A DNA stretch of 64,000 nt from Flavobacterium limi (GCF_010645075.1 NZ_JAADZV010000013.1:1-64000), one strand, 5' to 3'. Shown: positions 42,923 to 52,632, counted from the stretch's first letter. A program made the numbers and translations. The notes: generated by a model not told the origin, from the sequence alone.

Positions 42923-45900
42923 TTGGACAACCAAAACCCTACTTACTTTTTTCTTCAGAACGGTGGTGAAACCGCTGAAATTATCAGAAATACGGAGTGG
43001 TCAAAAACTTCTATCGGCAGACCGGAAAGCTGGCCTGAGAGCCTGAAAAACACACTTTCAACCATGCTGTCTTCCAAATTCCCGATGTTTCTATGGTGGG
43101 GAGATGATTTGATACAATTTTATAACGACTCATATCGGCCAAGTCTTGGCAATAACGGAAAGCATCCTACGGCTATGGGGCAAAAGGCAGTAGACTGCTG
43201 GCCAGAGATCTGGGACTTTATCTATCCCCTGATTACTAAAGTTTTGTCAACTGGGAAAAGTGTTTGGTACGAAGATCTTCTGCTTCCTATTTATCGAAAT
43301 GGGGAATTGGAAGATGTATACTGGACTTTCAGTTACAGTCCGGTTCGAGATGACAGCAGACATATAAAAGGCGTACTGGTAGTTTGTAATGAGACGACTG
43401 AGAAAGTAAATTACAACCGAATTTTAAAACAAAATAAAGACGAACTTGAATTTGCCATCAATGCTGCCGAATTCGGTACATTTGACTTTAATCCGGAAAC
43501 TAAAAAATTTTCTGCTAATTCAAGGCTAAAGGAATGGTTTGGACTCATGTCAGATGAAGAAATTCTTTTAAGCAGCGCTACAGCTTCAATAGCTGAATCG
43601 GACCGACAAAGAGTCATTGACTCGATCAATCTGGCATTACAGTTTGAATATGGTGGAAAGTTTGATATTGAATATAGTATTATAAATCCTAAGACTAAAG
43701 TCACAAGAATTGTACATGCACTGGGAAAAGCATGGTTTGATCACACTAAAAAGCCTTACCGCTTCAACGGAACACTTCAGGATATCACTAGTCATAAAAA
43801 CGCCGCAGAAGAGCTTTTAAAATCAAGGCAACTAACTGATCTTACCATTAAAAGTATGGGACTCGGGCTTTTCAATGTTAATTTTGCAGACAACAGTATC
43901 GACTATTCGCCTGAATTTTCAATGCTTCTTACAGGTAAAGTTAAAAAAAATCTGAAACGGAAAGATTTCTTAAAGTATGTGCATCCTGAAGATCTGTCCC
44001 TTCGTGCCAAAGCAGTTAAAAAGGGTATAAACACCGGTACCTTCTTTTATACCCCAAGGGTGATATGGGATGACGGAAGTGTTCACCGCATTGCTGTGTC
44101 AGCGGCAAGAATAATAAATTCCAGCGGTAGTAATAGTATATTTTCAGGCACTGTGGCCGATATAACTGTACAGGAGCAGAACCGCATTGCGCTAGAGCAG
44201 GCCGAATCAAAATTACAGCATGCCAAACGTGAAGCTGACACACTGTTTCAGAATGTAACCGACAGTTCTCCAACAGGTTTATGGCTTTCCAATAAAGAAG
44301 GTGAACTGACTTATTTTAATAAAACACTGATCGAGTTTACCGGCCAGACAGGGGAAGAACTACTCAATGGTGGCTGGTCTTCGGTAATTTTTAAAGAAGA
44401 CCTAAAAAATGCCATTATTTCATATACGGATGCTATTGCCAGAAGAGCACATTTTGATGTGCTGTTCCGTGCGAGGAAGTTTAGTGGAGAGATGATCTGG
44501 TGCAGAGCTGCGGGAGATCCCTTTTTGGATGCTGATGGCAACTATGCAGGATATGCAGGATTCTGTATGGACATGGATGAAATTATTTCGGGCAGAAAAG
44601 CGATGGCCGAAAGCCAGGAACGTATCAGTTTGATGATTGAGCAATCTCCGGTTGCAATCTGTCTTTTTACCGGTAGTGAGATGAAAATTGAAATCGCCAA
44701 TGACATTATGATAAGTTACTGGGGAAAAGACAAATCAGTAATTGGAAAACCAATGGAAGAAGGCGTCCCTGAGCTCAAGGGGCAGCCTTTCATGGAAATC
44801 CTCAGGGACGTTTACCGCACCGGCGAAACATACTATGGGCGTGCCATGCCTGCTGATCTTAATGTAAAGGGCAAACTTAGCACCTACTATTTTGATTTTA
44901 CCTACACTCCTATTCGTGATTCCAAAAACGAAATCTACGGCATCATGGACATTGCCATTGACATCACAGACCAGGTTGCCGCCGCAAAAAAGCTTGATGA
45001 AACCAGAGCCGCACTTGCAGGAGCTATCGAGCTTGCAGAACTAGCAACATGGAAACTAAACCTCGACACTGGGATGATCACATGTTCTCCCCGGTTTAAA
45101 CACTGGCTGGGGCTGCCTGAACACAACTTACCGAAAGACGAAATTTTTTACCTGATTGCCGAAACACACAGAGAAAAAGTAATACACTCTATCAACGAGG
45201 CATTGCGACCTGAATCATCGGATTTTTATGATTATGAATTCCCTATTATCAATAAAATTACTGGTCAGGTACGGATTATCCATGCGAATGCGCAGGTGCT
45301 GCATAACAAACTAGGTGTACCGGAATACCTGAGCGGAACTGCACAGGATGTGACCAAAGAACGTGAGCTGCAGGAAGAACTTAAATTTAAGGTTAAAGAG
45401 AGAACAGCAGAACTGCATGCAGCTAATACCGAACTCGAAATAAACAATCAGGAACTAAAACAATTTGCTTATATTGCCTCGCACGATCTTCAGGAACCTG
45501 TACGCAAGATCAGTATTTTTACGGATATGCTTAAAAACAATCTCGAAAAAAATCCTGAAAAAGCAATGACTTACATTGAAAAGATTGTGGGGTCAACTCG
45601 CAGGATGGAAAACCTTATTAAGGACGTATTGGGGTTCTCGCAGCTTTCAGGTATTGCCAAAAACTACGAATCTGTCAATTTAAATCTTGTGATGCAAGAC
45701 ATTCTTTCTGAATTCGACCTTATGATCGAACAGAAAAATGCCGTTATAAAGGTAGAAGACCTTCCTGTAATTGAGGCCATACCCCTCCAAATGTCGCAAC
45801 TCTTTACTAATCTAATTTCAAATGCACTCAAATACAGTAGAGCTGAAGTGGTTCCTTATATCATCATTAGTTCTGAAATGCTCTCTGAAATTAATAGGCA

Positions 45901-46168
45901 GGCCATTGCTCCGGACCTGATAGCAGGAAAATATTTCAAAATTACGATTACAGACAATGGAATAGGATTCAGCCAAAGCTACTCCGAACAAATTTTCAAT
46001 ATCTTCCAGCGTCTGCATGGAAAAGATGAGTTTGCAGGGACAGGAATCGGACTTGCTATGTGCCGCAAGATACTACAAAACCATAGCGGACAGATTACTG
46101 CCAATTCTATGGAAGGAATTGGCACATCCTTTATAATTATAATTCCCCTGTACCAGGAGAAATCGTGA
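42923..46168 (+). CDS. Multi-PAS sensor histidine kinase
   Basis: 1081 residues from a TTG start (MDNQNPTYFFLQNGGETAEI); no earlier ATG fits. It has an N-terminal PAS-like module with the GRPESWPESLKNTLSTMLSS segment, then about five PAS/PAC units, the last ones very like those of the kinase at 39620. The phospho-acceptor helix FAYIASHDLQEPVRKISIFT and an ATPase domain (GTGIGLAMCRKIL) end the protein. No membrane segment is seen. The receiver gene 61 bases downstream is its likely partner. Confidence 0.92.
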   Translation: MDNQNPTYFFLQNGGETAEIIRNTEWSKTSIGRPESWPESLKNTLSTMLSSKFPMFLWWGDDLIQFYNDSYRPSLGNNGKHPTAMGQKAVDCWPEIWDFIYPLITKVLSTGKSVWYEDLLLPIYRNGELEDVYWTFSYSPVRDDSRHIKGVLVVCNETTEKVNYNRILKQNKDELEFAINAAEFGTFDFNPETKKFSANSRLKEWFGLMSDEEILLSSATASIAESDRQRVIDSINLALQFEYGGKFDIEYSIINPKTKVTRIVHALGKAWFDHTKKPYRFNGTLQDITSHKNAAEELLKSRQLTDLTIKSMGLGLFNVNFADNSIDYSPEFSMLLTGKVKKNLKRKDFLKYVHPEDLSLRAKAVKKGINTGTFFYTPRVIWDDGSVHRIAVSAARIINSSGSNSIFSGTVADITVQEQNRIALEQAESKLQHAKREADTLFQNVTDSSPTGLWLSNKEGELTYFNKTLIEFTGQTGEELLNGGWSSVIFKEDLKNAIISYTDAIARRAHFDVLFRARKFSGEMIWCRAAGDPFLDADGNYAGYAGFCMDMDEIISGRKAMAESQERISLMIEQSPVAICLFTGSEMKIEIANDIMISYWGKDKSVIGKPMEEGVPELKGQPFMEILRDVYRTGETYYGRAMPADLNVKGKLSTYYFDFTYTPIRDSKNEIYGIMDIAIDITDQVAAAKKLDETRAALAGAIELAELATWKLNLDTGMITCSPRFKHWLGLPEHNLPKDEIFYLIAETHREKVIHSINEALRPESSDFYDYEFPIINKITGQVRIIHANAQVLHNKLGVPEYLSGTAQDVTKERELQEELKFKVKERTAELHAANTELEINNQELKQFAYIASHDLQEPVRKISIFTDMLKNNLEKNPEKAMTYIEKIVGSTRRMENLIKDVLGFSQLSGIAKNYESVNLNLVMQDILSEFDLMIEQKNAVIKVEDLPVIEAIPLQMSQLFTNLISNALKYSRAEVVPYIIISSEMLSEINRQAIAPDLIAGKYFKITITDNGIGFSQSYSEQIFNIFQRLHGKDEFAGTGIGLAMCRKILQNHSGQITANSMEGIGTSFIIIIPLYQEKS

Positions 46169-46228
46169 CTTCATTTTTAAATAACAGGGAGAATTCTTAT
46201 ATTTGCCTTTCTTATGCCCTAACTTAAT

Positions 46229-46621
46229 ATGAAGACAGTTTTATTAATTGATGATGATGCCGAAGACCGTGAAATATTTTCAGACTCCCTATTATCACTC
46301 CAGCTTGGAGTTCGTTTTGAAGAGGCTGAAAACGGATTTGAGGCACTTGTAAAACTGAATTCTGCTGGTTTTAAAAAGCCCGACCTCATATTTGTGGATC
46401 TTAACATGCCGGTTATGGACGGCAAACAGTTCCTGATTCTAATCAAACAGGACAAAAACTTAAAAGATATCCCGGTGATTATATATTCCACTTCTTCAAG
46501 CCTCGGAGATAAAGCTTTTGCCCTGGAACATCAGGCTGTCCTTTTCATGACCAAACAATATTCGATAATCCAGCTGCAAAAAGAGCTTAAACAAACCATT
46601 AATGATTTTTTGAACCTTTAA
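46229..46621 (+). CDS. Rcp-like response regulator
   Basis: 130 residues, receiver only (LLIDDDAEDREIF; phospho-acceptor in LIFVDLNMPVMDG; YSTSSS; MTKQYS in place of the usual K-P). It follows the kinase in the same direction and is probably co-transcribed. The missing proline after the conserved lysine is a small deviation. Confidence 0.9.
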   Translation: MKTVLLIDDDAEDREIFSDSLLSLQLGVRFEEAENGFEALVKLNSAGFKKPDLIFVDLNMPVMDGKQFLILIKQDKNLKDIPVIIYSTSSSLGDKAFALEHQAVLFMTKQYSIIQLQKELKQTINDFLNL

Positions 46622-46853
46622 TAATCCGATTAAAAATACAGTAATGAGCATTAGTGCCACGTTAGAGATATTTACATAATTATGTTTTTTTGATCTTTGC
46701 AGAGTGACCAAAAAATTAGAAACAATACAGAGTTTAAATGAGCTATTCCTATTTAATCACGCTAGATTCCATCTTGAAATTCAAGGCATAAAAAAGTGCG
46801 AAGTCAGAAGACATTCGCATTCTAATTATAAGAAATATTTCTTGTGCATTCTA

Positions 46854-47582
46854 TTAACCATGATAGATTTTGTCAAATATTGCTGCCAGATTTGAAGGCT
46901 CTTGCCTCCAAGCACTAAACATGGTAAGCCCTCTTGTGTCAGGTATGATTTCTAATTCATCTGTTTCCACCCTGTCCATTATTATTTTTGCTACGTTATC
47001 CGGCTTCGGCATGTCCCAGTCACTTCCCTTGTTCATATCTGTGTCGATTGCACCTGGATTTACTATTTGTATCATGACTCCTCTTTTTGATAATTCTGTA
47101 CGGACAGATAATGATGCAGAAAAAAGAGCCGCTTTTGAAGCTGAATAACCGGCAATCGAAGGAAATGGCGAATAGGCAACAATTGATACAATATTTACAA
47201 TCTTTGAAGGTGCATTTTTTTCTAAAACTGAAGCAAACTGCCTCATCATATCCACTGTTCCGTGGTAATTGGTTTGCATATCTTCCTCCATTCTACTTTT
47301 TTCTCCTTCTAGAATTGTTCCCGGGCGGAGCGAGCCTGCATTATTGATGAGTATTTGAACATCTCTAGTTCGTTCAAGAATTTCAGCAATTTGTTTGCTG
47401 TTTGTAATATCTAATGCTAATGGCACTACCCTATCGTCATCAAAATCAGGTATTTTACTGATATTTCTCGAGGTGGCGTAAACTTTTGCTGCGCCTTTTC
47501 CCAATGCTGCTTTAACGAGTGATTTTCCAATTCCTCTGTTTGCACCTGTGATCAATATTACTTTGTCTTTTAATTTTTGCAT
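46854..47582 (-). CDS. SDR family oxidoreductase
   Basis: 242 residues with the classical short-chain dehydrogenase features: nucleotide loop TGANRGIG, NNAG (LINNAGSLRP), catalytic serine in VNIVSIVAYS and YSASKAA, then VNPGAID. It uses NAD(P)(H); the substrate is unknown. It stands alone on the minus strand. A short plus-strand frame (46704-46895) that overlaps its 3' end looks like an unrelated remnant. Confidence 0.92.
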   Translation of the reverse strand: MQKLKDKVILITGANRGIGKSLVKAALGKGAAKVYATSRNISKIPDFDDDRVVPLALDITNSKQIAEILERTRDVQILINNAGSLRPGTILEGEKSRMEEDMQTNYHGTVDMMRQFASVLEKNAPSKIVNIVSIVAYSPFPSIAGYSASKAALFSASLSVRTELSKRGVMIQIVNPGAIDTDMNKGSDWDMPKPDNVAKIIMDRVETDELEIIPDTRGLTMFSAWRQEPSNLAAIFDKIYHG

Positions 47583-47827
47583 GTCAAATTTATATTAATG
47601 TTATTACACAAAGATAAATTGACATTGAATCTCATAAAATCTGATACTTGCTGCATTATGATAATCTTAATGCAATTGCTTAGTGTGCTTTATAACTAAT
47701 GGACATTCCGCTAATCTGCTTCATTAATTATAAGATACAACATGATAACCCGATAACTGCATTTCTTTCAAGATTCAAATTAAACACTAAAATAATTGTA
47801 TGCGCCCTATAAACAGTTATTCTGAAG

Positions 47828-48462
47828 TTACTGATAATACAACAAATAAATTATTACTAATACCAAAAATAAACCTATCAAAAAAATCAGATGACTTAAA
47901 AGCGAACGGAAAAAGACCTCGATTTTACTTAATCTGTTAAAAAATTGAAAATTTGTCCAGTAAATCAAAATGACATCCAGCACTGTGAGGCCTTAAAAGT
48001 ATTTAGAATAATATATTCAATATAATTATAGCCCTTATTCTTAAAAGCTATGAAAGTGCCAAAAGTGTATAATGGAATTGTTAGTAAGGTAAACCAGGAA
48101 TAATGCTTAGCCATCCAATTATTGAGATCGGAATTTAATCTTGGAGCCCTGCTCCCGGTCGTATCAAATAGGTTAATCTCAAAAGAGTGATATAACAAAC
48201 CATAAACAGTTGCCAATACTATCACTAATGAAATAGGCTTAAAATGTTTAACCCTTTTTCCCTCAATAAATTCCCTAATAGAATGACCAGGCCTCAAATA
48301 TAGTTCTTTAGCCGAGAAGTTATTCCCTTGTCAAAATGAAACAAGCCATGCTGAATATCATGCCATAGAAAATGCACGTTCAATTTGTGCGTTTCAGCAG
48401 ACTGACCGCAATTATTACAGAAATTACCGCTGAAAACCTGATTGCAATTTTTACATGTCATA
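47828..48462 (-). pseudogene. DUF3667 membrane protein remnant
   Basis: On the minus strand a start at 48462 reads a zinc-ribbon (MTCKNCNQVFSGNFCNNCGQ) and WHDIQHGLFHFDKGIT, then shifts frame near 48317 (one A missing on the plus strand). The next frame continues as in DUF3667 proteins (LRPGHSIREFIEGKRVKHFKP) to about 47985. There another break occurs with apparent loss of about 30-40 codons, and a third frame gives a membrane tail (LIYWTNFQFFNRLSKIEVFF) to the stop at 47828. With two lesions it is a real pseudogene, though the first could be an error. Confidence 0.75.
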
Positions 48463-48469
48463 AACAAAA

Positions 48470-48832
48470 TTATTCAACTTTTTTATATTCGAAGGTTCCA
48501 AGCTGTTCATACGTGATAACTCTTTTTACGGTGTCAAAATAATCGATACGGAATTTCACTGGAATTATAGTTGAAGTAATTGTCAATTCTGAATTGTCTT
48601 TGGATAATTTCCACTTTCCTTTATGGGTTTCGGTGCCATTGATACTATGAAATTCACCGTTATCCAGGAAGACCTGATAGACCTGGTCTGTTTTAAAATA
48701 GGAAGTGATATCCTTCTCTTTACCATGTTGAACCCACTTTACCAACTGCCATTTTCCTAATAGTTCCTTTGATGTTTGGGCGCTTGAGAAACATGCGGTC
48801 ATTAAGATCAAAATTAAAAGTAATCTTTTCAT
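48470..48832 (-). CDS. Lipocalin-like secreted protein
   Basis: 120 residues with a signal peptide (MKRLLLILILMTACFSSAQ) and a lipocalin-like pattern (LLGKWQLVKW, then HKGKWKLSKDNSELTITST). Such proteins are common in Bacteroidota; ligand and role are unknown. It lies 7 bases upstream of the DUF3667 remnant on the same strand and may have been its operon partner. Confidence 0.8.
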   Translation of the reverse strand: MKRLLLILILMTACFSSAQTSKELLGKWQLVKWVQHGKEKDITSYFKTDQVYQVFLDNGEFHSINGTETHKGKWKLSKDNSELTITSTIIPVKFRIDYFDTVKRVITYEQLGTFEYKKVE

Positions 48833-48896
48833 AATTAGCTTTATTGATTATGAGCGTTAATTTACGATTTTTTTTCTTTGTATTTCATAGGTCCAT

Positions 48897-49210
48897 TTAT
48901 ATACGCATGCTTTTCAATTCCACTATTTGAAGAGGTTTTGTTATCTTTTCTTCCTTCTCAGTTTTTACTAAAACCGAATAAGTCCATTCAACAAATTTTT
49001 CACATCAATTTTTTCAGTAAAATTTGAGTTTTTACTTTACACAATTCTCCGTGTTACGCCATAAATTTTGTAAGCGAAAACTTCTATCGTATTTATGTCA
49101 TTTTGAATTTGGATATAATTTTTAGCAGGGTTTGCAATTATTCTGATATTCGACGTATTAAAGTCAAACTCATCAAAATCCAATGGGACTCCACAATTAT
49201 TCTCACAACC
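48897..49210 (-). pseudogene. Remnant of a T9SS type A sorting domain
   Basis: The minus strand reads NIRIIANPAKNYIQIQNDIN and IEVFAYKIYGV, the N-P start of a type IX secretion sorting domain. After a stop codon it continues with NFTEKIDVKNLLNGL, and then in another frame with LVKTEKEEKITK, the usual end of such domains. At least one stop and one shift are present. The catalytic or adhesive part of the parent protein is gone. It shows that the host had a type IX system. Confidence 0.6.
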
Positions 49211-49318
49211 ATCCAGAATAATATTTATCAATATATAGTCATGGCACAAAACCCACTGCCTCCCAACGACAATAACTACCCACGAAGTTAGACATATCAC
49301 CACAGAACGAGGTTCATA

Positions 49319-49699
49319 TCATAAAATGTTATTAAGAATAATTTTTAATTTTTCAAAACTATCTGGTTTTGCTATGTACCTTGCAGTAATGTTATTTTTT
49401 AAAAGCCACGGAACCATCAATTCTACATTTGGCGTTGACATCATAACAACTTCGATTCCTGAAAGCTTCTGATCAGCTTTCAGTTGTTGAATAAATTCCA
49501 GTCCGTTTATTGAAGGCATATTATAATCTAGAAGAATCAGATCCGGCAGTTTTTCGCAGGAGCTTAAGTCTGCCAATGTTTTTGCCGGATTAAACGAGCT
49601 CCTGCATATAAGATCTTTGTTTAATGAATTGATAGCCTCAACAAAAATTTCGATATCGTCGTTATCATCGTCCACCACCAGTATTTCTTTACTTGACAT
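49319..49699 (-). CDS. Single-domain response regulator
   Basis: 126 residues, receiver only (ILVVDDDNDDIEIF; phospho-acceptor in LILLDYNMPSING; MMSTPN; IAKPDS). No kinase is adjacent. It could serve either PAS kinase in the window or a distant one. Confidence 0.9.
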   Translation of the reverse strand: MSSKEILVVDDDNDDIEIFVEAINSLNKDLICRSSFNPAKTLADLSSCEKLPDLILLDYNMPSINGLEFIQQLKADQKLSGIEVVMMSTPNVELMVPWLLKNNITARYIAKPDSFEKLKIILNNIL

Positions 49700-50129
49700 A
49701 AATTTTTTTATAAGTACTATTTATAATTAGAAAGATATACGAATCTTCTGCTGATAAGGTTTTAAAATTGTGAAATTAAGTTATTTTTGGTACGCAATCC
49801 ATATCTGGTTATAACTCTGTCACAAAAATGGCTAATTTATATCCTTTATAAGTTATACTAAATTTCTCCAGATATGCATTATAGTAAAATCCTTCTTAAT
49901 AGCACCTTTTGATGTATTATGTAATTGCACTGCAACATGAAAAATCAAATCCAGGAAATGGCAGGCATATGATAGCTATTTTATAAATCGAAATCATTAT
50001 TCTGTAAAAAAAGTGCTACTATCCTTTTTACATTTAACACAGGACAAACTCAGAAGAACATTGCAGCCGGCAGATTTGTTATGGGACACTCCTTAAAAAA
50101 ATGATAGCAAAATTTAATTTAAAAATAAA
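49700..50129. other. 430-base gap with duplicated upstream region
   Basis: No gene. From about 49965 to 50035 the sequence resembles 30190-30260 (shared TGATAG-x-x-ATTTTATAAAT and TTCTGTAA blocks), both in front of related acidic genes. This supports a duplicated promoter region. Confidence 0.5.
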
Positions 50130-50675
50130 ATGAGGAATTTAGATACACCGGAAAATTACAGTCAGAATGACAAGAATTTTCAAAACAATAGCATAGGTAA
50201 TGAGGAACAGCAAAAAGCAGCTACTAATACAGAGCACCTTTACAGAAAATGCCGAACCTGATTACGGATATGATTTAAGCGCCCAAGAGATCAGCAGGGA
50301 ATCCGGTCACAAAAATTCTGTAGGTCATCGTAAGATTACAAATTCAGCCCCTCAAACAAGTGATCCAAGCAGCAATCCTTATGATTCAGAAAATCTCGAC
50401 AACGAATCGGACAGTGAATCGAAAGATATAACCGAACAAGACATTGAAGAGGATCTTATAAATAATGATCCGTCTGAAGGGTTTGAAACTCAAATTGATA
50501 CACCCCTGAGCGATGAACCAGAAAAACCAGTGAATCAGATCTGGATAATCCCGTCAACGAGGAATTCGAAATTGGCGAACTTAGCAATGAGGAACTTAAA
50601 AACGATGAACTCATCCGGGACGAAACAGATCATGGTGCATTCCAAAATAATAAACCTTCCCAGCGAAAATTTTAA
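50130..50675 (+). pseudogene. Acidic protein, doubly frameshifted paralogue of 30476-30883
   Basis: The start at 50130 (MRNLDTPENYSQNDKNFQNN) corresponds to MKNSDTPQ of the other copy. The frame changes somewhere between 50200 and 50250, gives YDSENLDNESDSESKDITEQ, then changes back near 50525-50535 and ends NEELKNDELIRDETD and PSQRKF at 50673-50675. The two shifts compensate (546 bases, 182 codons). Both lie close to A5 runs, so either sequencing error or relaxed constraint on a disordered protein is possible. Confidence 0.7.
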
Positions 50676-50830
50676 TGTATTGAGATTTGTTTTGGAAACC
50701 GGGTCCTAAGATAAAAAAACTCCCTTCAACAGTTACAAAGGGTTTAGCTATTGGTGAATCTCGATTGGTAATAATAAAAATGACTTTCAGCAACTTTGTG
50801 ATGGATTAAATCAAAGATTCAATATTATTC

Positions 50831-50906
50831 TTATATTCGCTTAAAAAGTTTCTAATTCCACAAAGCCCGTTAAAAAGTTATACTGCTGCCATTTTATGGC
50901 TGGTAT
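50831..50906. repeat. Third, partial copy of the distal half of the structured repeat
   Basis: TTATATTCGCTTAAAAA (50831-50847) matches the flank of copy A (about 12873-12889), and ATACTGCTGCCATTTTATGG (50880-50899, then CTGG) matches copy B at 19609-19633 with one difference. The perfect 167-base core is absent here. The next gene begins 37 bases on, so the block could be a promoter or leader. Confidence 0.55.
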
Positions 50907-50942
50907 ATTTTGTTATTTGGCATTAACAAGACACCTTATTAA

Positions 50943-51761
50943 ATGAGAAAGTTTAAAAACCTAATATTCTTAGTATTACTTGCTGCATTCTCTACAAAAG
51001 CTTATGCGTGTTCCATTGTTTACTACATAGACAATAAAACGGGAAAAATATATTTTGCCAACAATGAAGATTATTGGTACGATGTAAAACCATACATACA
51101 AATCGTTCATAGTTCAAAGAACGAGTTAGGAAGAATTTGGTATGGCTGGGACAATTTTGGACAGGGAGGTATAAATGAAAAAGGATTAGTGATAGACGGA
51201 GCAGCAACACCAGAACAAAAAATTCCCTTGGGCTTCTCTCCTGCAAAAGGCAATATAACAGACGATATACTGGCAAAATGTAGTTCAGTAGATGAAGCAG
51301 TCCAATATTTAGAAGAAAAAAAAATTGCACTAAATAATGCACACATTTTATTGGGTGATAAAAATGGTAAAGCAGTAATCATAGAATGGATAAATGGAAT
51401 TAAACAAATTGTTTTAATTAAAAATAACCGACTTGTAGCGACAAATTACAATCTTTCTGATACAAGTCAGACTGAAATGACTTGTTGGAGATATCCCATA
51501 ATTCATAATGGTTTAGACGAGCTGGATCTTAGAAAAGATACAATAGACCTGAAAGCCGTTGGTAATGTAATGGCAAAAGTAGTTCAAGCTCCACAAAAAA
51601 ATTCGACAGGCAAATTAGGAGGAACTCTTTATTCTACATTTATCGACCTGACAGATATGAAATTTGTCTTAGTTTACAAGCTTGACAATTCAAAAATTCA
51701 GAAGTTAGACATACTAAAAGAATTACACACAGGAAAAACAAGAAAGATTAAATTGGAATAG
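50943..51761 (+). CDS. Secreted Ntn-hydrolase (linear amide C-N hydrolase-like)
   Basis: 272 residues. A signal peptide (FKNLIFLVLLAAFSTKAYA) is followed directly by CSIVYYIDNKTGKIYFANNE, so signal cleavage would expose Cys23 as an N-terminal nucleophile, typical of choloylglycine/penicillin-V-acylase-like Ntn hydrolases. GQGGINEKGLVIDGAA and ILLGDKNGKAVIIEW also match. It should hydrolyse an amide bond outside the cytoplasm; the substrate is unknown. Confidence 0.82.
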   Translation: MRKFKNLIFLVLLAAFSTKAYACSIVYYIDNKTGKIYFANNEDYWYDVKPYIQIVHSSKNELGRIWYGWDNFGQGGINEKGLVIDGAATPEQKIPLGFSPAKGNITDDILAKCSSVDEAVQYLEEKKIALNNAHILLGDKNGKAVIIEWINGIKQIVLIKNNRLVATNYNLSDTSQTEMTCWRYPIIHNGLDELDLRKDTIDLKAVGNVMAKVVQAPQKNSTGKLGGTLYSTFIDLTDMKFVLVYKLDNSKIQKLDILKELHTGKTRKIKLE

Positions 51762-51879
51762 AAAACGAATTATTATCTGGACTAATAATCGCTAGACTAT
51801 TAAATTTGTAATATTGGAGATTTATATCGTTTCTTAACCAGAAAAAAATCAAAGATACTATAGTAATATCAAAACTAAT

Positions 51880-52179
51880 TTACTCATATACTAGACGAAA
51901 ACAATATAAATGCACGCTAAACAACACCATTAATGCGAAAGCAGCCAGAAGACCCGCTTTTCTGCATTTAGGAATCGCCAACAAAACTGCTGTGAGGATT
52001 TCAAATGTTGGTACTGACCATGAAATTTCTCCTGCAAAAGGATTTAGTAAAGGCGACTGCCCTAACTGTACCTGAAAGTTTTCAAAATCCAATAGTTTGC
52101 TGACTGCTGCATAGATGAACAAGAGTATATGCAGATAACAGATTATTTCAATTACAAAAGTTTTAGCATTCCATTTCAT
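51880..52179 (-). CDS. MauE/DoxX-like membrane protein, probably C-terminally truncated
   Basis: 99 residues and three membrane segments (IICYLHILLFIYAAVSKLLD, then AEISWS-like loop and AGLLAAFALMVLFSVHLYC). Related proteins continue for about 45-50 residues with a P-C-S-C-G segment and a fourth membrane span; here a stop follows FRLVYE. It may be a decayed copy or a short variant. The function of full-length relatives is linked to redox or thiol chemistry. Confidence 0.6.
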   Translation of the reverse strand: MKWNAKTFVIEIICYLHILLFIYAAVSKLLDFENFQVQLGQSPLLNPFAGEISWSVPTFEILTAVLLAIPKCRKAGLLAAFALMVLFSVHLYCFRLVYE

Positions 52180-52379
52180 AGCTACATTTTACAAGTTACA
52201 TTATTGAAACAAAATAGTTAACAAATAACTATAGCAAATGTAGATGGGCGTTTTTTAAAAAGTGTTATAAAAAAACAAGCCAAAATTTTTGAAAACGTGC
52301 CAATTTCTATTTCTCAGTTTACATGTAAATTTTAATAAGTATACCATTTATTCTATAAGCATCTCTCTTTCAACATATT

Positions 52380-52387
52380 TACATTTG
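52380..52387 (+). promoter_or_regulatory. Candidate -7 element upstream of the CPYH gene
   Basis: TACATTTG fits the Bacteroidota TAnnTTTG consensus and lies 27 bases before the ATG at 52414. No clear -33 TTG was found. Confidence 0.4.
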
Positions 52388-52413
52388 ATAAATAACTTTA
52401 AATTATACACAAA

Positions 52414-52632
52414 ATGGAAAATTTAAATCAATACACTCAGGAAGAATTACAAAAATGTCCGTATCATAATCCATTAAATAGTTCCAGAGAAAATCAAGCC
52501 TATACTGCAGGCTGGGGAGAAGATGATAACCAAGATGATCCGGGAACTGATCCAGACCCGCGTGAACATGGCAGATCTGACAGACCTGGAGTTTCTGAAA
52601 GCACCGAAAGAAGTGACTCTGAAGAAAGATAA
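52414..52632 (+). CDS. Small acidic CPYH-motif protein (paralogue of 36515-36742)
   Basis: 72 residues: MENLNQYTQEELQKCPYHNP, then GWGEDDNQDDPGTDPDPREH. It has the same architecture as the gene in front of DUF3606/ligD: a short head with CPYH and an acidic tail. It is followed by a good terminator and then the dinB-dnaE2 operon. The function is unknown; the shared location near DNA-repair genes is notable. Confidence 0.7.
   Translation: MENLNQYTQEELQKCPYHNPLNSSRENQAYTAGWGEDDNQDDPGTDPDPREHGRSDRPGVSESTERSDSEER

Noticed and set aside
46704..46895. 63-codon frame with GTG start overlapping the SDR gene
   Set aside because: It looks at best like a remnant of a regulator N-terminus; no domain could be supported and it overlaps a firm gene end to end.
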